A program made the translations under genes and the position numbers. Of a stretch of DNA of 20,553 bases, positions 15,578 to 20,553 are shown one piece after another. The notes below the pieces were generated by a model, which had not been told where the DNA came from, ran no database searches, and worked only from the letters and a program-made list of their open reading frames with translations. Where the stretch lies: assembly GCA_946481265.1 (NCBI GenBank), contig CAMLNE010000025.1:1-20553 (forward strand), in the 5' to 3' direction. How positions within the stretch are numbered: the first letter of the stretch is position 1; each line of letters opens with the position of its first letter. The stretch is from an uncultured Panacagrimonas sp. (GTDB lineage: Bacteria > Pseudomonadota > Gammaproteobacteria > Nevskiales > Nevskiaceae).

Positions 15578-15620
15578 GTTCGCCGTTGCTGTTGCCGTTC
15601 CCAACCTGGACAAGCAGAAC

Positions 15621-16754
15621 ATGACCCGCCCCGTCGTCGAACGCTCCACCTTCGAGAAGTCCCTGCTCGCGATTCCGGCCTACTGGCCAATCGAGTGGGC
15701 ACGCCAGATCCGCCAGCGCGGCACGGCGCTGCCGCGTGACTGGCTCGCCTACGTGCGGGAGGCCCGCGCCATCACCTTCCCATCCAGGCCGGACTGGGTG
15801 ACGCCGCACACGGTCGCGTTCGAGAGCCAGACGATGTGGCTGCGCGATTTCTCCGACGCCGACACCCCGGCCGACGCCACCCCGGTGATCATCGATGCAC
15901 CCTACGCCGGGCATCCCTCGACCATCGCCGACTACGCCGACGGGCAGAGCCTGGTGCAGACGCTCAAGGCCGGCGGCTGCCGGCGTGTCTATGTCACCGA
16001 CTGGAAGAGCGCCACGCACGCAATGCGCAACTACGGCATCGACAAGTACATGTCGGACCTGCGCGACGCGGTCGACGCGGTCGGCGGCCGCGCGCACCTG
16101 GTCGGCCTGTGCCAGGGCGGCTGGCTGTCGGCGATGCTCGCCGCGCGCTTCCCCGGCAGGGTGGTCTCGCTGGTGCTGGCCGGCGCACCGATCGACACGC
16201 AGGCCGGCAATGGCCCGGTCACCCGGATGGCGCAGCGCACGCCGTACTCCTTCTACCGCTCGCTGGTGGCGATGGGCGGCGGGCGCATGCGTGGCCGCTT
16301 CATGCTGCAGGGCTGGAAGAACATGCACCCGGACGAGCACTACTGGGGCAAGTACATCGACCTGTTCGACAACATCACCAACCCCGAGTACGTGCAGCGC
16401 GCGCGCCATTTCGCACGCTGGTACGAGCACGTGGTGGACCTGCCGGGCCGCATGTACCTGGAAGCGGTCAAGCAGCTGTTCAAGCGCAACCGCCTGGCGC
16501 GCGGCGAGTTCGTGGCCCTGGGCGAGCGCATCTCGCTGAAGACCATCACGGTGCCGCTCTACCTGCTGGCCGGCGCCGATGACGACATCACCACGCCGGA
16601 GCAGGTGTTCAATGCCGAGAATCTGGTCGGCACACCGCGCGACCAGATCCACAAGGAGCTGGCGCCGGGCGGGCACATCGGCCTGTTCATGGGCGCCAAG
16701 ACCCTGAAGCAGCAGTGGGCGCGCATCAGCAGGTGGATCGTCGAGCAGGACTGA
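15621..16754 (+). CDS. PhaC/PHB-depolymerase-like alpha/beta hydrolase with Cys nucleophile
   Basis: A 377-residue alpha/beta hydrolase related to PHA synthases and intracellular PHB depolymerases (COG3243 / PHB_depo_C-like). The nucleophile box is GLCQGG at 162-167 (Cys164), as in synthases and PHB depolymerases rather than serine hydrolases. The acid is probably Asp321 in AGADDDITTP, and His352 sits in APGGHIGLFMG. It is shorter than a synthase and lacks its N-terminal domain. ATG at 15621 has only a weak AAGCAG site. Depolymerase or thiolase-like oligomer cleavage seems likelier than polymer synthesis, but sequence does not settle it. It closes the pha cluster and converges with the LysR gene. 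Confidence 0.85.
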   Translation: MTRPVVERSTFEKSLLAIPAYWPIEWARQIRQRGTALPRDWLAYVREARAITFPSRPDWVTPHTVAFESQTMWLRDFSDADTPADATPVIIDAPYAGHPSTIADYADGQSLVQTLKAGGCRRVYVTDWKSATHAMRNYGIDKYMSDLRDAVDAVGGRAHLVGLCQGGWLSAMLAARFPGRVVSLVLAGAPIDTQAGNGPVTRMAQRTPYSFYRSLVAMGGGRMRGRFMLQGWKNMHPDEHYWGKYIDLFDNITNPEYVQRARHFARWYEHVVDLPGRMYLEAVKQLFKRNRLARGEFVALGERISLKTITVPLYLLAGADDDITTPEQVFNAENLVGTPRDQIHKELAPGGHIGLFMGAKTLKQQWARISRWIVEQD

Positions 16755-16773
16755 GACCCACCTGCCTCGTGTC

Positions 16774-16809
16774 GTAGGTCGGCCAGACGCTGAACCCGGG
16801 CCGGGCCGA
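16774..16809 (+). repeat. Possible degenerate REP element
   Basis: GTAG is followed by GTCGGCC, a 19-nt loop region and GGCCGA, giving a 6-bp stem (16779-16784 with 16804-16809). A GTAG tetranucleotide before a palindrome is the hallmark of gammaproteobacterial REPs, and a RAYT gene is present 6 kb away. The long loop makes it degenerate at best. It lies in the 119-bp gap between convergent genes, where no good terminator is seen. Confidence 0.3.
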
Positions 16810-16873
16810 TTCCGGTGGCCGGTCAGGCACCGGGGCTCTCCAGAGCGGCCTGCAAGGGACCGGGCGACGGTCG

Positions 16874-17824
16874 CTACGGGCCGCGCTTCCGCCGGCGGGG
16901 CGACGGCGGAGCCGATGACAGGCTGACCCGCAGCGCCCGCGCCACCGCCATGAACTCCAGCAGCAGCGGCGAGTCGTCGTCGGCGCGGCGGACCATGCAC
17001 AGATCGAAGGTGGCGCGGACCTCGTCGCGCAGCGGCACGTAGACGATGCCCGGCAACCTCAGGTTGCAGGCCGAATCCGTGACCAGGCTGACGCCGAAAC
17101 CGCCCGCGACCAGGGCCACGGCGGTGACGACGTCGTCGACTTCCTGGATCGACTGCGGCCGGATGCCCGTTTTCTGGAACAGGCGCAGCACCTGCTCGAT
17201 GAAGCTCGGCCGGGGCGTGCGCGGGTACAGCACCAGCGGCTGTCCACCGATCTGGGCCAGGGCCAGCGAGGTCTCGGCGGCAAGCGGGTGGGCATGGTGC
17301 AAGGCCACGTTGAGCCGCTCGGTCTGCACCACCTCCCAGCTCAGGTCCGGCTCGTTGGCGAAGAAGCGGTTGAAGCCGACCGTCAGGCGCCGCTCCCGCA
17401 GCGCCCGGACCTGGCCGGCACGGTCGAGGTTGTGCAGCACCACCTCGACATTCGGAAACCGGTCGCGGAAGGTCTGGATGATGCGCGGGATGGCGCCGAA
17501 GACGGCCGAGCCGAAGATGCCGACATCCAGGCGCCCGAGCTGGCCCTGGCCGGCCAGCTGCGCCCGGCTCGCCGCCTGCTCGGTCAGCATCAGGATGTTG
17601 CACGCCTCCTGGTAGAACACCCGCCCGGCGTCGGTCGGTTCGACCCCCCGCGGCCGGCGCAGCAGCAGCGCGACGCCGAGGGCCTCCTCCAGCTGCTGCA
17701 CCTGGCGTGTCAGCGGCGGCTGCGAGACGTGCAGGCGCAGCGCGGCGCCGCGGAAGCTGCGTTGTTCGACCACCGCCACGAAGTAGCGCAGGTGGCGGAA
17801 CTCGATGGCGGCGACGTTCGTCAC
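16874..17824 (-). CDS. LysR-type transcriptional regulator
   Basis: A LysR-family regulator with an N-terminal winged helix-turn-helix (FRHLRYFVAVVEQRSFRGAALRL region, then SQPPLTRQVQQLE at 34-46) and a C-terminal effector-binding domain. FRGAAL, SQPPLTRQV and PTDAGRVF are typical of the CatR/BenM-type branch that senses aromatic-pathway intermediates. GTG at 17824 gives 316 residues. Longer frames begin at non-ATG codons inside the regulatory region. The ribosome site is poor. It diverges from the ferredoxin gene across 179 bp containing a perfect T-N11-A palindrome. It probably activates the meta-cleavage operon in response to a pathway intermediate. Confidence 0.93.
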   Translation of the reverse strand: MTNVAAIEFRHLRYFVAVVEQRSFRGAALRLHVSQPPLTRQVQQLEEALGVALLLRRPRGVEPTDAGRVFYQEACNILMLTEQAASRAQLAGQGQLGRLDVGIFGSAVFGAIPRIIQTFRDRFPNVEVVLHNLDRAGQVRALRERRLTVGFNRFFANEPDLSWEVVQTERLNVALHHAHPLAAETSLALAQIGGQPLVLYPRTPRPSFIEQVLRLFQKTGIRPQSIQEVDDVVTAVALVAGGFGVSLVTDSACNLRLPGIVYVPLRDEVRATFDLCMVRRADDDSPLLLEFMAVARALRVSLSSAPPSPRRRKRGP

Positions 17825-17856
17825 GTATATACGGTCCAATGCATATGGGAAGGCTA

Positions 17857-17877
17857 GCGATACGTGGCTGGTATCGC
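17857..17877. promoter_or_regulatory. LysR-type operator (perfect palindrome)
   Basis: GCGATAC-N7-GTATCGC is a perfect 7-bp inverted repeat containing the LysR signature T-N11-A. It lies 33 bp from the LysR start codon and 127 bp before the ferredoxin gene, the expected place for autoregulation and divergent activation. TTGGAC (17896-17901) and TAAGGT (17921-17926) are a weak candidate activated promoter downstream of it. Confidence 0.65.
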
Positions 17878-17928
17878 AAAGCCGTGGCAAAGGTATTGGA
17901 CGCTGGGCAGGGGCCAGTCCTAAGGTTG

Positions 17929-17955
17929 CGCTGCGGGAATATCGTTTCCGCAGCG
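17929..17955. promoter_or_regulatory. Second palindrome before the meta operon
   Basis: CGCTGCGGGAA-TATCG-TTTCCGCAGCG pairs at 10 of 11 positions. It sits between the weak promoter candidate and the ferredoxin gene, so it could be a 5'-leader hairpin or a second operator. It differs in sequence from the LysR palindrome. Confidence 0.4.
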
Positions 17956-18003
17956 TGTTGGTTGCGGTCCTGCGAACACCCGTCCCGCCCGGAGGAAAAC
18001 CGG

Positions 18004-18369
18004 ATGTCGTTTCAGATCCGCGTCGCGGAAACCTCGCTGAGTTTCCCTTGCCGCGACGATCAGAACGTCCTGGCCGCGATGGGCCAGGCCGGCCGCGATT
18101 GCGTGCAGGTCGGCTGTCGCGGCGGCGGCTGCGGGGTGTGCCGGGTGCAGGTGACCGAGGGTCGTTTCGAAACCGGCACGATGAGCGGGGCGCAGATCAC
18201 CCCCGCCGATCGCCAGCGTGACATCGTGCTGGCCTGCCAACTCTTCCCGCGCAGCGACCTGTCGGTTCGCGTGCTCGGACGCACGGTCGACAGTGGCAAC
18301 GATCCGACCGCCAGACTGCTGCGCGCCTATACCGGCCGCGCCGCCTTAACCAGGACACCCGCACGATGA
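18004..18369 (+). CDS. xylT: XylT/NahT/DmpQ-type 2Fe-2S ferredoxin
   Basis: A 121-residue plant-type ferredoxin. Cluster ligands are Cys38, Cys43 and Cys46 in VGCRGGGCGVC and Cys78 in LACQ (CX4CX2CX31C). The CRGGGCGVCRV stretch and the short length match XylT, NahT and DmpQ, which re-reduce the oxidised iron of catechol 2,3-dioxygenase. ATG at 18004 follows GGAGGAAAA. Its TGA overlaps the next ATG (ATGA), implying coupling. It is the first gene of the meta operon here, but the dioxygenase it should serve is not adjacent. Confidence 0.93.
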   Translation: MSFQIRVAETSLSFPCRDDQNVLAAMGQAGRDCVQVGCRGGGCGVCRVQVTEGRFETGTMSGAQITPADRQRDIVLACQLFPRSDLSVRVLGRTVDSGNDPTARLLRAYTGRAALTRTPAR

Positions 18370-18803
18370 GCCAAGCCCCGGTATCCGTCTCCCAGTCGGT
18401 GATCCACCACGACGCCGTCCTGCGCGTCATCGCCGCCGCGGTGAGCCGCGCCGAGTCTCTGGGCATCAAGGTCTGCGTGGCGGTGATGGACAGCAGCGGC
18501 ACGCTGGCGGGCTTCGTGCGCATGCCCGGCGCGTTCCTGATCTCGGGCGATATCGCCATGAAGAAGGCGCATGCGGCGGCCGCCATCGGCGCGCCGGCGG
18601 AGATGGTGGAACAGGCCCTGGCGCAGGAGGCACCGCGCGTCAGGGAAGGCATCGTGCTGAGCGGTTTCTCGATGATCCGGGGCGGTCTGCCGCTGCGATC
18701 GGGCGAGATGCTGATCGGCGCGGTAGGTGTTTCGGGCGGCACCGAATCCCAGGATGTCGAGTGCGCAACGGCCGGCATGGCCGCACTTCAAGGTAGAATT
18801 TGA
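18366..18803 (+). CDS. DUF336 (GlcG/HbpS-like) protein
   Basis: A 145-residue GlcG/HbpS-family (DUF336) protein. Typical features are VAVMDSSGTLAGFVRMPGA near 38-56, the IAMKKAHAA helix near 63-71 and GAVGVSGG near 118-125. Homologues such as NahX occur in naphthalene/phenol meta-pathway operons. Their role is not firmly known (cofactor or haem binding and small-molecule sensing have been proposed). It overlaps the ferredoxin gene by 4 bp and is 1 bp from the dehydrogenase gene, so it is certainly in the operon. Confidence 0.92.
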   Translation: MSQAPVSVSQSVIHHDAVLRVIAAAVSRAESLGIKVCVAVMDSSGTLAGFVRMPGAFLISGDIAMKKAHAAAAIGAPAEMVEQALAQEAPRVREGIVLSGFSMIRGGLPLRSGEMLIGAVGVSGGTESQDVECATAGMAALQGRI

Positions 18804-18804
18804 T

Positions 18805-20265
18805 ATGGAACCACACCAGTTTCGGCACTTCATCGATGGCGCGTTCGTTTCCAGCGCCAAGACCTTCGAAAAGCGCCGTCCCAGCGACAACGCACTGATC
18901 GGCTACATCCACGAGGGCGGCAAGGCCGAGATCGACGCCGCCGTGGCGGCGGGTCGTGCGGCCATGAAGGGCCCCTGGGGGAAGATGAGCGTCGAGCAGC
19001 GTGTCGAGCTGCTCTACAAGGTGGCCGACGAGATCAACCGCCGCTTCGCCGACTTCGTGCAGGCCGAGATGGACGACACCGGCCAGCCGAAGGCGATGAT
19101 GGAGCACGCGATGATTCCGCGCGGCGCGGCCAACTTCAAGATCTTCGCCGACGTGGTCAAGAACGTGCCGGCCGAGAGCTTCATGACGCCGACGCCGGAC
19201 GGCGCCGGTGCGCTGAACTACGCGATCCGCGTGCCCAAGGGCGTGATCGGCGTGGTCTGCCCCTGGAATGCGCCGCTGCTGCTGATGACCTGGAAGGTCG
19301 GGCCGGCGCTGGCCTGCGGCAACACCGTGGTCGTGAAGCCTTCCGAGGAGACGCCGGGAACGGCCACCCTGCTCGGCGAGGTGATGAACGCGGTGGGCGT
19401 GCCCAAGGGCGTCTACAACGTGGTGCACGGCTTCGGGCCGAACAGTGCCGGCGAGTACCTCACCCAGCACAAGGACGTGGCCGCGATCACCTTCACCGGC
19501 GAGACGCGTACCGGCTCGGCCATCATGAAGGCGGCGTCCGACGGCATTCGTGACGTGTCCTTCGAGTTGGGCGGAAAGAACGCCGGCATCGTCTTCGCCG
19601 ACTGCGATCTGGACGCAGCCATCGAGGGCATCGGTCGCGCGGCCTTCCTCAACTGCGGGCAGATCTGCCTGGGCACCGAGCGCGTGTACGTCGAGCGCCC
19701 CCTGTTCGAGAAGTTCGTCGCCGCGTTGAAGGCCAAGGCCGAATCGCTCAAGCCGGGCGACCCGTCGGAGAAGGGTACCGGCCTGGGCCCGCTGATCTCC
19801 GCCGAGCACAAGCGCAAGGTCCTGTCCTACTACGAGAAGGCCAAGGCCGAGGGCGCCACGATCGTCACCGGCGGCGGCGAGCCCAAGCTGCCCGACGCGC
19901 TTGCCGGCGGACACTGGGTGCAGCCGACCATCTGGACCGGCCTGCCCGAGACCGCCAGCGTGGTGCGCGAGGAGATCTTCGGGCCCTGCTGCCACATCTC
20001 GCCGTTCGATACCGAGGACGAGGTGATCGACAAGGCCAACGACACCGAGTACGGCCTGTCGACCACGATCTGGACCACCAACCTGTCGCGTGCCCACCGT
20101 GTGGCGGCGCGGATCGACGTCGGCATCACCTGGGTCAACAGCTGGTTCCTGCGCGACCTGCGCACCCCCTTCGGCGGCAGCAAGCAGAGCGGCATCGGCC
20201 GCGAAGGCGGCGTGCATTCGCTGGAGTTCTATACCGAGATGCGCAACATCTGCGTGAAGCTTTGA
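18805..20265 (+). CDS. xylG: 2-hydroxymuconic semialdehyde dehydrogenase
   Basis: A 486-residue NAD-dependent aldehyde dehydrogenase, matching XylG/DmpC/NahI in length and sequence character. It oxidises 2-hydroxymuconic semialdehyde to 2-hydroxymuconate in the 4-oxalocrotonate branch. Catalytic Glu254 is in FELGGKN and Cys288 in NCGQICLG. PWN (153-155), Lys178 in VKPSEE, TGETRTG and EEIFGP are in place. ATG at 18805 follows AAGGTAG one base after the DUF336 stop. An upstream in-frame extension of 26 residues overlaps that gene and was rejected. Betaine or other aldehyde dehydrogenases are excluded mainly by the operon context. Confidence 0.94.
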   Translation: MEPHQFRHFIDGAFVSSAKTFEKRRPSDNALIGYIHEGGKAEIDAAVAAGRAAMKGPWGKMSVEQRVELLYKVADEINRRFADFVQAEMDDTGQPKAMMEHAMIPRGAANFKIFADVVKNVPAESFMTPTPDGAGALNYAIRVPKGVIGVVCPWNAPLLLMTWKVGPALACGNTVVVKPSEETPGTATLLGEVMNAVGVPKGVYNVVHGFGPNSAGEYLTQHKDVAAITFTGETRTGSAIMKAASDGIRDVSFELGGKNAGIVFADCDLDAAIEGIGRAAFLNCGQICLGTERVYVERPLFEKFVAALKAKAESLKPGDPSEKGTGLGPLISAEHKRKVLSYYEKAKAEGATIVTGGGEPKLPDALAGGHWVQPTIWTGLPETASVVREEIFGPCCHISPFDTEDEVIDKANDTEYGLSTTIWTTNLSRAHRVAARIDVGITWVNSWFLRDLRTPFGGSKQSGIGREGGVHSLEFYTEMRNICVKL

Positions 20266-20291
20266 AAGAGTGAAAAAAAAGGCGAAGCGAA

Positions 20292-20553
20292 ATGACCCCT
20301 GAACAGATCAACCACTACGGCGACGAGCTCTACCAGGCTCTCGTCACGCGTACCACGGTGCCGCCGCTGCTCGGCCGCGCCGAGGGCATCACCATCGAGG
20401 ACGCCTACCGCATCCAGGAGCGCATGGTGTCGCACCGCCTGAACAAGGGCGAGAAGATCGTCGGCAAGAAGATCGGCGTCACCTCCAAGGCCGTGCAGGA
20501 CATGATCGGCGTCAAGCAGCCGGACTTCGGCCAGCTGACCTCCGGCATGCATT
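20292..20553 (+). CDS. xylJ: 2-oxopent-4-enoate hydratase (partial, runs off the window)
   Basis: The first 87 codons of a XylJ/DmpE/NahL-type hydratase, which adds water to 2-hydroxypenta-2,4-dienoate to give 4-hydroxy-2-oxovalerate. YGDELYQALVTRTTVPPL, IEDAYRIQ and the stretch GKKIGVTSKAVQDMIGV follow XylJ as I recall it. 4-oxalocrotonate decarboxylase, a paralogue, is less similar at these points. ATG at 20292 follows a purine-rich AAGGCGAAG site, preceded by a run of eight A. The gene lies 26 bp after the dehydrogenase and has no stop inside the window. Confidence 0.92.
   Translation, partial: MTPEQINHYGDELYQALVTRTTVPPLLGRAEGITIEDAYRIQERMVSHRLNKGEKIVGKKIGVTSKAVQDMIGVKQPDFGQLTSGMH

Noticed and set aside
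15525..17879. Long minus-strand open frame across the second depolymerase-like gene and the LysR gene
   Set aside because: It runs antisense to one real gene and in another frame over the LysR gene; composition is low-complexity and it shows no domain.
17885..17900. TGGCAAAGGTATTGGA resembles a sigma-54 -24/-12 promoter
   Set aside because: The required GC at -12 is GG, and the divergent LysR gene with its palindrome favours a sigma-70 promoter.
18640..20217. Long minus-strand open frame opposite the aldehyde dehydrogenase
   Set aside because: It is an antisense shadow; the plus-strand dehydrogenase has complete catalytic motifs.
1..20553. CRISPR arrays, tRNA or rRNA genes, prophage or toxin-antitoxin genes
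   Set aside because: No regularly spaced repeats, no tRNA-like cloverleaf with conserved arms and no phage or toxin families were seen.

Overview
The window is high-GC DNA from a heterotrophic bacterium, most likely a proteobacterium. The evidence is a medium-chain-type PHA synthase and depolymerase, a catechol meta-cleavage operon with a XylT-type ferredoxin, a REP-associated tyrosine transposase and short GC-rich palindromic repeats. A gammaproteobacterium (Xanthomonadales/Nevskiales-like) fits best, but the sequence alone does not settle the taxon.

Region A (about 311-8460) is a catabolic cluster whose substrate I do not recognise. Eight minus-strand genes read from 7415 down to 311: phosphotriesterase-family metallohydrolase, EutQ-like cupin, luciferase-like flavin monooxygenase, GATase1-like protein, LacI-family regulator, ribokinase, a second small cupin and an aldo/keto reductase. 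A nucleoside hydrolase diverges from the first of them at 7540. Nucleoside hydrolase plus ribokinase points to cleavage of an N-riboside and capture of the ribose. The monooxygenase, cupins and metallohydrolase would then act on the released aglycone or on an oxidised sugar. A promoter-like sequence with short repeats lies between the divergent genes, and a possible 18-residue leader ORF overlaps the start of the GATase1-like gene. I think this is the least described part of the window. No transporter is present in it.

Region B (8491-12127) holds minus-strand genes: an HSL-family esterase, an atypical crotonase, a REP-associated transposase, and a phthalate-dioxygenase-type reductase with its own intrinsic terminator.

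Region C (12353-16754, plus strand) is a polyhydroxyalkanoate cluster: MaoC-like hydratase, class II-type PhaC, PhaZ-type depolymerase and a second PhaC/depolymerase-like hydrolase with a cysteine nucleophile. A 100-bp inverted repeat separates the last two.

Region D (16874-20553) is a meta-cleavage operon. A LysR-type regulator diverges from XylT-like ferredoxin, a DUF336 protein, 2-hydroxymuconic semialdehyde dehydrogenase and the start of 2-oxopent-4-enoate hydratase, which runs off the window edge. A perfect LysR-type palindrome sits between the divergent genes. The ring-cleavage dioxygenase itself is not in the window. Aromatic breakdown in D would yield acetyl-CoA and pyruvate that could feed PHA storage in C. 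Bases 1-310 hold no gene I can support.
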